From contig DASYMJ010000316.1 in assembly GCA_036009105.1 (NCBI GenBank), forward strand, positions 1 through 15,489: a stretch of DNA of 15,489 bases. Direction: 5' to 3'. Made by a program: the position numbers and the translations under genes. This DNA is from JAFAVZ01 sp036009105. GTDB taxonomy: Bacteria > Acidobacteriota > Thermoanaerobaculia > Gp7-AA8. Positions 8,387-15,485 of the stretch are shown one piece after another. Under the pieces are notes generated by a model that searched no databases, had not been told where the DNA came from, and was given only the letters and a program-made list of their open reading frames with translations. Position 1 is the stretch's first letter; each line of letters opens with the position of its first letter.

Positions 8387-8995
8387 ATGGCCGCCCTCCC
8401 CGAGCCGCAGACGCTCTCCCAGCTCCCGTTCAAGACCCTCGAAGAGGTGCTCCGGCAGCTGCGCGGCACGCGGAACGACATCATCCGCTACGGCGTGTGG
8501 AACATCCGCAACCTGAGCGACGAAGACTTCAACCGCACGGACGACCGCAAGCTCTTCGGCTACTTCCGCCAGGACCTGCTCGAGACGCGCTTCCTCTCCA
8601 AAGGCCGGCGCATCGACCTGATCCAGCTCTGGCGCTGGTTCGACGATCAGATGTCCGGCATCGAGCCGCTCCTCATCGAGGGCGAAGAGCTCTTCCTCAA
8701 CATCCAGGACAAGGATCTGGAGAAAGTGCGCAAGCGCATCGCCGAGATCCAGGCGTTTTTCCCCACGTTGCGCTCGGACGACCTGGAGGCGTTCAAACGG
8801 GTGAAGTACAAGCTGCGGCGCACGGTGATGCGCCTGACGTACGATCTGCATCACCTGTTCAAGCGTCTGGAGAAGTACCGCAAGAACCTCTTCGGGCCGG
8901 CCGCCCCGCGCGAGCGCATCGCGCTGGAGGCGGTGGCCGAGATTCCCGAGCCACCGCCCCTCGACGAGCACGAGCACGACGAAGCGGACGCTTGA
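8387..8995 (+). CDS. Uncharacterised helical cytoplasmic protein
   Basis: No family is recognised. The 202-residue protein lacks a signal peptide or membrane segment. It is highly charged and predicted almost wholly alpha-helical, with heptad-like stretches around 104-120 and 134-170 rich in Arg, Lys, Glu and Leu and several aromatic residues (FGYFRQ, LWRWFDD). The C-terminus is acidic and proline-rich (EPPPLDEHEHDEADA). Coding is supported by clean codon usage, length and tight spacing: its ATG follows the protease stop by 15 nt, suggesting the same transcript as the kinase and protease. No convincing ribosome binding site is visible. It is followed by a large palindrome that could end transcription. 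A role with the kinase or protease is guesswork. Confidence 0.8.
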   Translation: MAALPEPQTLSQLPFKTLEEVLRQLRGTRNDIIRYGVWNIRNLSDEDFNRTDDRKLFGYFRQDLLETRFLSKGRRIDLIQLWRWFDDQMSGIEPLLIEGEELFLNIQDKDLEKVRKRIAEIQAFFPTLRSDDLEAFKRVKYKLRRTVMRLTYDLHHLFKRLEKYRKNLFGPAAPRERIALEAVAEIPEPPPLDEHEHDEADA

Positions 8996-8997
8996 GG

Positions 8998-9084
8998 TGT
9001 CATCCTGAGGCGCGTAGACGCCGAATGGATCTCCACTGATCTTGCCGGGAGATCCGTTCGCCGTCTTCGCGGCTCAGGATGACA
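8998..9084. repeat. Large intergenic palindrome, possible bidirectional terminator
   Basis: Arms of 36 nt (8998-9033 and 9049-9084) pair at 32 of 36 positions around a 15-nt loop. The outer 12 bp, TGTCATCCTGAG / CTCAGGATGACA, pair perfectly. The element fills nearly all of the 93-bp gap between two convergent stop codons (8995 and 9089). It resembles the TCATCCTGAG-type palindromes that recur in intergenic DNA of several phyla including Acidobacteriota; that comparison is from memory. Its position fits a shared terminator, though there is no poly-T tail, or a dispersed non-autonomous repeat. Confidence 0.75.
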
Positions 9085-9088
9085 GCCC

Positions 9089-12000
9089 TCAGATGCTCAC
9101 CGTGGCCGTCTGCCCCTCCACCACGATCACCGTGGTCGATTTGATCGCCGCGTCGTTGCTGTCCAGCAGCTGCAGCGTGTAGCTGCCGGGCGCGACGTTC
9201 TGCAGCGTCATGGTGCCGGGCGCGCCGTCGAGCAGGAACACGGCATTGCGCGAGTTCGGGCGCGTGTAGGCCTGCCCGGAGGAGTCGATCAGGCGCGCGC
9301 GCTGGGCGGCGCTGCTGGAGGAGCGGATGATGAGCGTGCCGCCCGGCGTCAGCGAAACGGTCTGGTTCGACGGCGAGGTGATGGAGACCGACCGCACCGA
9401 GTAGCCCATCGCGCTCACCACCGCCCGGTACTGCCCCGGAGCGAGGGTGAGCTTGAGGTCTTCCGAGCTGCCGCCGAAACGGAACGGCTCGTCGTGCACC
9501 ACGCGGCCCTGCCCGTCGTACACCACCACGTTCGCCGTCAGCGGCCGGCCGTCGCGCCCGTCCACCACCTTCAGGGTCACGCCGCTGTTCGGCGCGAGCT
9601 TCAGCTCCAGGTCATTGAGACCGGACTCCGAAACCGTCACGTCCCGCACCTCGGCGCCGTAGCCTTCCTTGTCCGCGGTCAGGGTGTAGCTGCCGGAGGA
9701 GATGCCGTCCAGCGTGAAGTCGCCGTTGCTGTTCGACGAGGCCATGCGCACCGCGAACGGCATGTCCGAGCCGCTCTTGCGCGCCTGGATGCGCGCGTCC
9801 GCGATCGCCTCGCCCGTGCCCGCATCCACCACCCGGCCGTGCACGGCGGCGGTGCGGATGTCGATGTCGAACGTGCCGGAGCCGTTCACCTCGTACGTCG
9901 TGGAGTACGGGTTGAGCCGCTGCAGGTCGACCACGGCCACGGTATACGGCGCGTCCTGCAGGCCGGTCACGGAGTAGTTGCCCGCGCTGTCGGTCGTCGC
10001 ATTCGCGTTCGTCTGCGACTTCGCGCTGCGCGGGTTGAAGGAGACGATGGCGTTCGTCAGCGGCTGCCCGTTCGAGGTGACGCGTCCGCGGATGGTGGTC
10101 TGGTTCAGGAAGGCAAGATCGACCTGCATCGTGCCGCCCGGCTCGAGCTGTACCGACTGCAGCGGCGACGTCCGGTTCTGAGCAAAGCCCTGTGACACCT
10201 CGGCCGTCACGCGGACGGTGCCGGTGGGCGCTCCTTCGATGCGGTAGTTGCCCGCGCCATCGACCGGCGCGCTGGCATTGCTGCCGGAGCCGCGCGCGTC
10301 GACGGTCGCATGCGACAGCTCCGATTCGGACAGGCCGCTGACGTGACCGTAGATCACGCCGCCGGTCTTCAGCGTGATGCGCACCGGCACGCCGGTGGAG
10401 ATGTCGACGTCCCGCGCGCTGCCGTCCGCGTAGCCGTTCTTCGACGCGGAGAACATGTAGTGGCCCGGCGCGAGCCCTTCGAACTGGAAGCCGCCGCCGG
10501 CGTCGGTCTGCGTCGCGCGGCCGCCGAAGCCGCCGCTCGCGGCGGACATGGCCCGCACGCTCGCATCCGCAACCGGCACGCCGCCTTCCGTCATCACCAT
10601 GCCGGTCAGGCGCGTGCCGGAGGAGAGCTGCACGTCGATGCGCGACTCGCGGCCGGAGAGCGTCACGGTGCGCTGCTCGGCCAGCAGGCCGCTGTGCGAG
10701 AACTCGAACGTCTTCTCGCCCGGCTCCACTGCCTCGATGGTGTAGTCGCCGTTCGCATCCGTCACCGTCTGTGAGTCGGGGCCGCCCAGGCGAACGGGGC
10801 GCCGTCCGCCGCCGCCGAACGGGTCCTGACGCACCGTCGCGCCGCTCAGCGGCGCGCCATCCGGCCCCGTCACCCTGCCGGTGACGCGCACGCCGGTATC
10901 GAGCCCCACCTCCACCTCGCTCAGCGACTTCCCTTCCTCCAGCGTCAGCCCGCCCACGCGGCCGCTCGTGTAGCCGGGCGCCTGGGCTACGATTTCCACC
11001 GGCCCGGGCGGCACGTTCTCCAGAACGAACGAGCCGTCATCCGTGGTGAAGCTGCGCAGCTGGGGCGGGGTCTGGATCATCATCCCGCCGCCCTGCCGCG
11101 AGGTGGTGATGCCCGCCTGGAACGCGGTGATCGGCTGATGGGTGTTCTTGTCGACGACGTGGCCGCGCACCGTGCCGCCGGCCGGCAGCTCGATGTTGAC
11201 GTCGCGCGCCGGCGCCGTGGTCGGTCGCATCTGCTGGATGAAATCGGCCGGCTTGGTAATGGCCAGCATCACCTGACCGGGCGAGAGGTCGCCGACACGG
11301 AACGTGCCGTCCGGCCCCGTCTGCGTGAACGTATTCACATCGCCGGAGATCACGCTGATGTTGACGTCCTCCACGCCAAGCCCGCCGCGCGTCACCCGGC
11401 CGGTGATCTCCACCCCCTCGTTCAGCGTCACTTCGAGCGGCTTCGCGCTCGCGGTGACCTGCTGCCCGCGCACGTTCTTCGCGGCGAAGCCTTCGCGCTT
11501 GAAGTTCAGGTCGTACGTCCCTTCCTTCAGGCGGATGAGGAACGCGCCGTCGCTGCCGGTGCGCACCACGTCGTCCTCCCGTCCGCGCTGCAGTCCCATC
11601 ACGAACTGGCGCCGCACGGCGAAGCCGCCCGGCCCGCCGCTGCCTTCCGATTCCGAGGCGGTGACGGCGACGCCGGAGAGCGCCTTGCCGTTCTTGTCCG
11701 TGACGCGGCCGGTGATGGCGACGCCGCGCGGGATGGTGATGTTGACGCCCGTCTTGCGCTCGCCGGAGGTCAGCCGGAGTGAGGAGCTCTTCGCCGCCGG
11801 CCACCCTTTCTTCACCGCGCTGACCTGCAGGTCGACGTCCGCATCGGCGCGCACCGAGAAGCGGCCGTCCGGACCGCTGAACGCCGTCCTCGCGCCGCGC
11901 ATCATCAGCATGCGGGGCATGAAGCCGGCCTCGCGCGAGACCGCCTGCGGCGCGACGACCGCGGCAGCGACCGGACGCTTGTCCTCATCCACCACGGTGC

Positions 12001-13102
12001 CGCTCACGCGCGCGTCCTTCACCGCCAGGAGCGCCTTCTGCATCGCCTGGCCGGCGGTGACTGCCGCCGGAGCGGAAGCAATCGTGTAGCCGGGGCGGAA
12101 GGGGCTGAGCTGATACGAGCCGGCGGGGAGGGGGCCGATGGAGAAGTTGCCTTTCGCGTCCGTGATCGCGCTGGCGAACGCGTTGCCCGGACCGCCGAAG
12201 CCCATCGCCTGCCGGCCGACCGCCACTTCGGCGCCGGCCACCGGCAGCTGCGCCTTCGTGTCGCGAACCGAGCCGGTGATCATCGCGCCCTTGGCCAGCT
12301 TCACCACCAGCGTGTCCTTTGCGGATCGGGAGACGGAGCCCGCCAGGTTCCCGGAGCGGGCCTCCACTGTCTCCCACTTCTTCGGCGCATGGGCCACGGC
12401 GAAGCCGCCGTCGTCGCCGGTCGTCTCCACCGGCCAGCCATCGATCAGGACGTTGGCCTTGATGACGGGCGTCGAGCCGTCGGCGCCGACCACGCGGCCT
12501 TTCACCGTGACGCCCGCATCGAGCACGCGATCGAGCTTCAGGTCGTTGCTGCTGAGCGGGCCGGCGCTATCGGCGAGCGGCGCGTAGTCGGGATGGACGA
12601 CCATCAGCCGGTTGGCCCACTTCGTCGGATCCGCGATCGTGTAATGCCCCTCGGCATCCGTCGTGGCGGTGGCTTCGAGGCGGCCGGAATTCCAGATCAC
12701 CGTCGCGTTCGCGACCGGCTTGCCGCCGGCCGTGATCGTGCCGCGCTTCGTCTCCGCGGCGATGAGCGCGATGGCGCCGATGTCCTCTTCGCGCTCGGCG
12801 GAGAGCAGCTCGGGCGCGAAGCCCTTCGCCTCCAGCTGCACCTGCACGGTCGGCTCGGTGGCGGGCACCTCGACCTTGAAGGTGCCTTTCGAGTCCGACT
12901 GGCCGGTCACGATCGGCGTCCGCTGTGGCGTCGCCGAGAGGAGCCGCGCGCGTTGCGCCGCGACCGTCTCGACGGCGAAGAGGGAGATCTTCGCGCCGCC
13001 GACCGGCTGGCCTTCGGAGTTCATCACCGTGCCGGTCACGGCGGCGAGAGTGGGGAGGGTGAGAGTGGAAAAAAGTGCGAGGGCGGTCAGGCGTGCGCGC
13101 AT
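9089..13102 (-). CDS. Giant secreted protein of tandem carboxypeptidase-regulatory-like repeats
   Basis: The 1337-residue protein has a signal peptide (residues 1-21, ending TLAA) followed to the end by 14-15 beta-sandwich repeats of about 75-103 residues. Each opens with a V/I-x-G-x-V...G-x-P-V-x-x-A-x-V pattern; starts fall near 23, 120, 201, 276, 366, 463, 566, 645, 741, 832, 917, 1004, 1087, 1175 and 1255. The later part of each repeat carries T-D-x-x-G-x-F/Y and G-x-Y motifs. This is the CarboxypepD_reg/CNA-B-like Ig fold, usually a stalk, adhesive or carbohydrate-binding element. No catalytic domain, TonB-dependent barrel, sorting signal or membrane anchor is seen, so surface attachment is unexplained. 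Start: GGAG lies 5 nt before the ATG and the signal peptide begins there; upstream open frame is rejected. It is divergent from the PrcB-like gene. Confidence 0.9.
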   Translation of the reverse strand: MRARLTALALFSTLTLPTLAAVTGTVMNSEGQPVGGAKISLFAVETVAAQRARLLSATPQRTPIVTGQSDSKGTFKVEVPATEPTVQVQLEAKGFAPELLSAEREEDIGAIALIAAETKRGTITAGGKPVANATVIWNSGRLEATATTDAEGHYTIADPTKWANRLMVVHPDYAPLADSAGPLSSNDLKLDRVLDAGVTVKGRVVGADGSTPVIKANVLIDGWPVETTGDDGGFAVAHAPKKWETVEARSGNLAGSVSRSAKDTLVVKLAKGAMITGSVRDTKAQLPVAGAEVAVGRQAMGFGGPGNAFASAITDAKGNFSIGPLPAGSYQLSPFRPGYTIASAPAAVTAGQAMQKALLAVKDARVSGTVVDEDKRPVAAAVVAPQAVSREAGFMPRMLMMRGARTAFSGPDGRFSVRADADVDLQVSAVKKGWPAAKSSSLRLTSGERKTGVNITIPRGVAITGRVTDKNGKALSGVAVTASESEGSGGPGGFAVRRQFVMGLQRGREDDVVRTGSDGAFLIRLKEGTYDLNFKREGFAAKNVRGQQVTASAKPLEVTLNEGVEITGRVTRGGLGVEDVNISVISGDVNTFTQTGPDGTFRVGDLSPGQVMLAITKPADFIQQMRPTTAPARDVNIELPAGGTVRGHVVDKNTHQPITAFQAGITTSRQGGGMMIQTPPQLRSFTTDDGSFVLENVPPGPVEIVAQAPGYTSGRVGGLTLEEGKSLSEVEVGLDTGVRVTGRVTGPDGAPLSGATVRQDPFGGGGRRPVRLGGPDSQTVTDANGDYTIEAVEPGEKTFEFSHSGLLAEQRTVTLSGRESRIDVQLSSGTRLTGMVMTEGGVPVADASVRAMSAASGGFGGRATQTDAGGGFQFEGLAPGHYMFSASKNGYADGSARDVDISTGVPVRITLKTGGVIYGHVSGLSESELSHATVDARGSGSNASAPVDGAGNYRIEGAPTGTVRVTAEVSQGFAQNRTSPLQSVQLEPGGTMQVDLAFLNQTTIRGRVTSNGQPLTNAIVSFNPRSAKSQTNANATTDSAGNYSVTGLQDAPYTVAVVDLQRLNPYSTTYEVNGSGTFDIDIRTAAVHGRVVDAGTGEAIADARIQARKSGSDMPFAVRMASSNSNGDFTLDGISSGSYTLTADKEGYGAEVRDVTVSESGLNDLELKLAPNSGVTLKVVDGRDGRPLTANVVVYDGQGRVVHDEPFRFGGSSEDLKLTLAPGQYRAVVSAMGYSVRSVSITSPSNQTVSLTPGGTLIIRSSSSAAQRARLIDSSGQAYTRPNSRNAVFLLDGAPGTMTLQNVAPGSYTLQLLDSNDAAIKSTTVIVVEGQTATVSI

Positions 13103-13210
13103 TCGGGCTCCGTCTTTATTTGGAATCAGTAGAGACAATACGCCCCTTGGAAAGGTTCGCTGAATGAGACGAAGGGAAGGGCGGCGGGTTTCGCTCTGTT
13201 GCCGGCAGCC
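13103..13210. other. Divergent spacer between repeat protein and PrcB-like gene
   Basis: This 108-bp gap must carry promoters for both directions. It is more AT-rich than its flanks around 13113-13140. The only firm signal is GGAG at 13108-13111 (minus strand) serving the repeat protein. A minus-strand TATTGT lies near 13126-13131, but no matching -35 was found, and no convincing promoter was found for the plus strand. Confidence 0.4.
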
Positions 13211-13636
13211 ATGAGGCTCTCTGCGCTGCTGCTCCTTTTCGCCTGTGCCTCCTCCGCCGCAACCGTGAACCATCGAAGCCTGCAGTCCGGCGGCATGGCC
13301 GCCTCGCAAGCCGCGGAGCGGCGCGCCGTGGTGGCCGCGGATGCCAAGACCTATCGCGCGCTCTGGAAGCAGCTCATCGACCCGAGCGGCGATCCGCTGG
13401 ACATCGACTTTGCGAAGGAGAGCGTGGTCTTCCTCCTCGCCGGGCAGCGTCCGACCGGCGGCTATCACGTCGCGGTCAGCTCCGTGGCGCCGGAGGGAGC
13501 CGATGGGGTGGTGGTGAAGGCGGCTGTCAATCCGCCGCCGGCCGATTCGATGAACATCCAGGTCATCACCTATCCGTACGAGGTGATCGCCATTTCGACG
13601 CCGGGCGTGACGAAGGTGCGCTGGGCCGACAAGTAA
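13211..13636 (+). CDS. Exported PrcB-C-domain-like protein
   Basis: The protein (141 residues) starts with a signal sequence (MRLSALLLLFACASSAA). Cleavage could be by signal peptidase I after SSAA; the cysteine in LFAC gives a poor lipobox, so a lipoprotein is less likely. The body matches the small PrcB C-terminal fold, named after a partner of the Treponema protease PrtP: a VVFLLAGQRPTGGYHVAV block (residues about 71-88), a strand region, then a P-P-x-x-S...I-T-Y-P-Y segment. Whether it partners a protease here is unknown; the nearest protease gene is 4.8 kb away on the same strand. Start: ATG at 13211 fits the signal peptide better than an upstream in-frame TTG. Its TAA overlaps the next ATG by one base, implying coupled translation. 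Confidence 0.75.
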   Translation: MRLSALLLLFACASSAATVNHRSLQSGGMAASQAAERRAVVAADAKTYRALWKQLIDPSGDPLDIDFAKESVVFLLAGQRPTGGYHVAVSSVAPEGADGVVVKAAVNPPPADSMNIQVITYPYEVIAISTPGVTKVRWADK

Positions 13637-14481
13637 TGCGCCGCCGCAACCCCGTCCGGCAGGAGCTGCTGCGCGACCGGCTCGATACGCTCGTCGCCAC
13701 GTTCGACGTCCGGACCATCGAGCCCGATCCGCTGCAGCTGGTGCACCGCTTCAGCGACCCGCTCGACCAGGAGGTGGCCGGCCTCATCGCCGCCGCGTTC
13801 GCGTACGGGCGGGCGGAGACCATCGTGTCGAACATCGGGACGGTGCTGGCCCGGATGAAGCCGTCCCCCCATCGTTATCTCGTTGGGTTCGATCGCACGG
13901 AGGCCACGCGCCGCTTCGCCGGCTTCGCGCATCGTTTCCACAAGACGCCGGATCTGGTCGCTCTGCTTTCCCGTCTCTCCAGCGCGATCGCCTCTCACGG
14001 CTCGCTCGGCTCGCTCTTCCGCTCCGCCTACGACTCGGCCGATCCCGACATCGGCCCTTCACTGACGCGCTTCGTCACCGCCCTGCGCGACGGCTCGCCG
14101 GCTCTTTCTTATCTCCTCACTTCCCCGGCCGACGGCAGCGCGTGCAAGCGGATGAACCTCTATCTGCGCTGGATGGTCCGCCGCACCTCGCCCGACCTCG
14201 GCCTCTGGACGTTCGTCGATCCGTCGAAGCTCGTGATGCCGGTCGACACCCACATCCACCGCATCGCGACGTTTCTCGGCCTGAACACGCGCAAGACCGC
14301 GGACTGGAAAGCCGCCCGCGGCATCACCGACCGCCTCGCGACGTTCGACGCTTCCGACCCCATCCGCTACGACTTCGCCCTCTGCCGCCTCGGCATCCTC
14401 GACCTCTGCTCCCGCACCCGCCGCAAGGAAAACTGCGACGTCTGTCTGCTGCGCGACGCGTGCAGGTTTCCGGTGCGGTGA
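13636..14481 (+). CDS. DUF2400/TIGR02757 family protein, glycosylase-like signature
   Basis: The 281-residue, soluble protein matches the TIGR02757 (DUF2400) family by its GSACKRMNLYLRWMVR and MPVDTHIHRIATFLGL blocks and by length. The family function is not established to my knowledge. The layout resembles the helix-hairpin-helix DNA glycosylases: V-D204-T-H is the motif that holds the catalytic Asp in endonuclease III, and the C-terminus has C258-x8-C267-x2-C270-x5-C276, close to the C-x6-C-x2-C-x5-C iron-sulfur loop of endonuclease III and MutY. A clear G-x-G hairpin with catalytic Lys is not visible, so repair activity is only an inference. The ATG overlaps the previous stop (TAATG). The toxin-antitoxin promoter follows after 12 nt. 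Confidence 0.88.
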   Translation: MRRRNPVRQELLRDRLDTLVATFDVRTIEPDPLQLVHRFSDPLDQEVAGLIAAAFAYGRAETIVSNIGTVLARMKPSPHRYLVGFDRTEATRRFAGFAHRFHKTPDLVALLSRLSSAIASHGSLGSLFRSAYDSADPDIGPSLTRFVTALRDGSPALSYLLTSPADGSACKRMNLYLRWMVRRTSPDLGLWTFVDPSKLVMPVDTHIHRIATFLGLNTRKTADWKAARGITDRLATFDASDPIRYDFALCRLGILDLCSRTRRKENCDVCLLRDACRFPVR

Positions 14482-14493
14482 GACGCTGAGCGC

Positions 14494-14522
14494 TTGACCA
14501 CCGTATACTCCTGCGATATACG
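14494..14522 (+). promoter_or_regulatory. Predicted promoter of the toxin-antitoxin operon
   Basis: TTGACC (14494-14499) matches the -35 consensus at 5 of 6 positions and lies exactly 17 bp from TATACG (14517-14522), a partial -10. Transcription would then start about 14528-14530, on or beside the GTG start codon at 14529, predicting a leaderless message. A TATACT at 14504-14509 is a better -10 by sequence but has no -35. Confidence 0.45.
14502..14522. promoter_or_regulatory. Dyad operator candidate over the -10 element
   Basis: CGTATA (14502-14507) and TATACG (14517-14522) form a perfect 6-bp inverted repeat with a 9-bp spacer, and the right half is the predicted -10. BrnA-type ribbon-helix-helix antitoxins are known to repress their own promoters through such short dyads, so this is a plausible autoregulatory site. 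Confidence 0.45.
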
Positions 14523-14528
14523 TCGAGC

Positions 14529-14852
14529 GTGGTCAAGCTCGATCCTTCCGGGTGGGAAGGATGTGATTGGGACGACGGCAACATCGGAAAGAACTGGACG
14601 AAACATCGAGTCACCGACTGGGAGATCGAGGAAGTATTTCTCAACGTTCCAATGGCGTTCGGTTCCGACGTGGCGCACTCGTCGAATGAGCCCAGGTATT
14701 TTGCTCTTGGTCAGACAAGTCGAGAGCGGCGGCTGTTCGTAGCCTTTGCTATCCGCGGTCGCTTGGTCCGACCGATATCAGCCCGCGACATGAATGCGCG
14801 GGAACGAAGATCCTATGAAGCGCTTCAAAAAGATACCGACGTTCAAGGATGA
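14529..14852 (+). CDS. brnT: BrnT-family toxin
   Basis: BrnT toxins are small RelE-fold ribonucleases that arrest translation and are neutralised by a cognate BrnA antitoxin. The 107-residue protein has the family signature: a WD-x2-N-x3-N-x-x-KH block (residues about 14-26, H26), then E-x-x-VF, a central strand region with R-x-x-F-V-A-F, and a C-terminal R-P-I-S-A-R-D-M-N-x-x-E-R-R-x-Y-E. An extra N-terminal segment of about 12 residues precedes the usual start of the family. Start: GTG at 14529; no ATG occurs in frame before the core and there is no ribosome binding site, which agrees with a leaderless start. Its 3' end overlaps the antitoxin gene by 38 nt, in the usual toxin-first order. 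Confidence 0.88.
   Translation: MVKLDPSGWEGCDWDDGNIGKNWTKHRVTDWEIEEVFLNVPMAFGSDVAHSSNEPRYFALGQTSRERRLFVAFAIRGRLVRPISARDMNARERRSYEALQKDTDVQG
14542..14562 (+). other. Perfect hairpin inside the toxin 5' coding end
   Basis: ATCCTTCC (14542-14549) and GGAAGGAT (14555-14562) form an 8-bp perfect stem with a 5-nt loop over codons 5-12 of the toxin. A second 6-bp dyad, TCGAGC/GCTCGA (14523-14528, 14537-14542), brackets the GTG. The message start would be strongly structured, which could lower toxin translation; this is inference. Confidence 0.45.
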
Positions 14853-15099
14853 AGACGCCGAGCGGGAGTTCTGGTCGACGGCGGATTCCACCGAGTACAT
14901 CGACTGGTCCAAGGCGCAGAAGCTGGTGCTGCCGAACTTCCGGCCGACCCTCCGAACCATCTCTCTTCGCCTGCCGGAGTCGATGATCGCCGAGCTCAAA
15001 CTGCTCGCCAATCAGCGCGATGTTCCGTACCAGTCGCTGCTCAAGGTGTTTCTAGCGGAGAGAATCAAGCAGGAGCGCAGCGCCAAGACGGACAAATGA
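14815..15099 (+). CDS. brnA: BrnA/CopG-type ribbon-helix-helix antitoxin
   Basis: The protein (94 residues) is the expected partner of the preceding BrnT toxin: it would bind and block the toxin and repress the operon promoter. The N-terminal half has the CopG-antitoxin segment FWSTADSTEYIDW (residues about 19-31). The C-terminal half has a ribbon-helix-helix pattern: a strand TISLRLP followed by two helices ending in LLKVFLAERI. ATG at 14815 is preferred over an upstream ATG at 14794, because MKRFKKIPTF matches the family N-terminus and gives a smaller overlap (38 nt) with the toxin gene. Its TGA overlaps the next ATG (ATGA), indicating coupled translation of the VOC gene. Confidence 0.88.
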   Translation: MKRFKKIPTFKDEDAEREFWSTADSTEYIDWSKAQKLVLPNFRPTLRTISLRLPESMIAELKLLANQRDVPYQSLLKVFLAERIKQERSAKTDK

Positions 15100-15485
15100 A
15101 CATCCTCTCCCTCGACCACCTCGTCCTCACCGTCCGCAGCATCGAGGACACGGTCCGCTTCTACACCACGATCCTCGGCATGCAGGCGCGCACGTTCGGG
15201 AACGGCAGGATCGCGCTCCACTTCGGCGCGCAGAAGATCAATCTGCACCAGGCGGACAGGCCGGTCGATGAGAACGTGAGGCATGCCACGCCGGGGTCGG
15301 CGGACATCTGTCTGCTCACGGACACGCCGCTGGAAGAGGTCATCGAAGAGCTGAAAACGAAGGGGATCCACATCATCGAGGGACCGGGCAGAAGGACGGG
15401 TGCGAGATCGGCGCTGCAGTCCGTCTACTTCTACGATCCTGATGAGAACCTCGTCGAAGTGGCCAACGAGTTGCCGAATCCGTGA
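15096..15485 (+). CDS. VOC superfamily protein (glyoxalase/dioxygenase fold)
   Basis: The 129-residue protein has the vicinal-oxygen-chelate fold of two beta-alpha-beta-beta-beta units, which normally dimerise and bind a divalent metal. The first unit opens LDHLVLTVRSIEDTVRFY and ends KINLHQ; the second ends with YFYDPDENLVEV. Candidate metal ligands are H8, H51 and E121, at family positions, so catalytic activity is plausible. Its length and the ALHFGAQKINLHQ block resemble small VOC proteins annotated as glyoxalase-like or extradiol-dioxygenase-related; the substrate is unknown. The ATG overlaps the antitoxin TGA by 4 nt (ATGA), so it is very probably translated from the toxin-antitoxin transcript. 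The gene is complete, ending 4 bp before the window does. Confidence 0.9.
   Translation: MNILSLDHLVLTVRSIEDTVRFYTTILGMQARTFGNGRIALHFGAQKINLHQADRPVDENVRHATPGSADICLLTDTPLEEVIEELKTKGIHIIEGPGRRTGARSALQSVYFYDPDENLVEVANELPNP

Noticed and set aside
9089..13102. The repeat gene considered as a TonB-dependent receptor
   Set aside because: Such receptors carry one N-terminal regulatory-like domain and then a plug and barrel; here repeats run to the C-terminus with no plug or barrel motifs.
13103..13468. N-terminal extension of the giant repeat protein
   Set aside because: The ATG at 13102 has a GGAG 5 nt upstream and starts a normal signal peptide; the extension would overlap the PrcB-like gene and has no family similarity.
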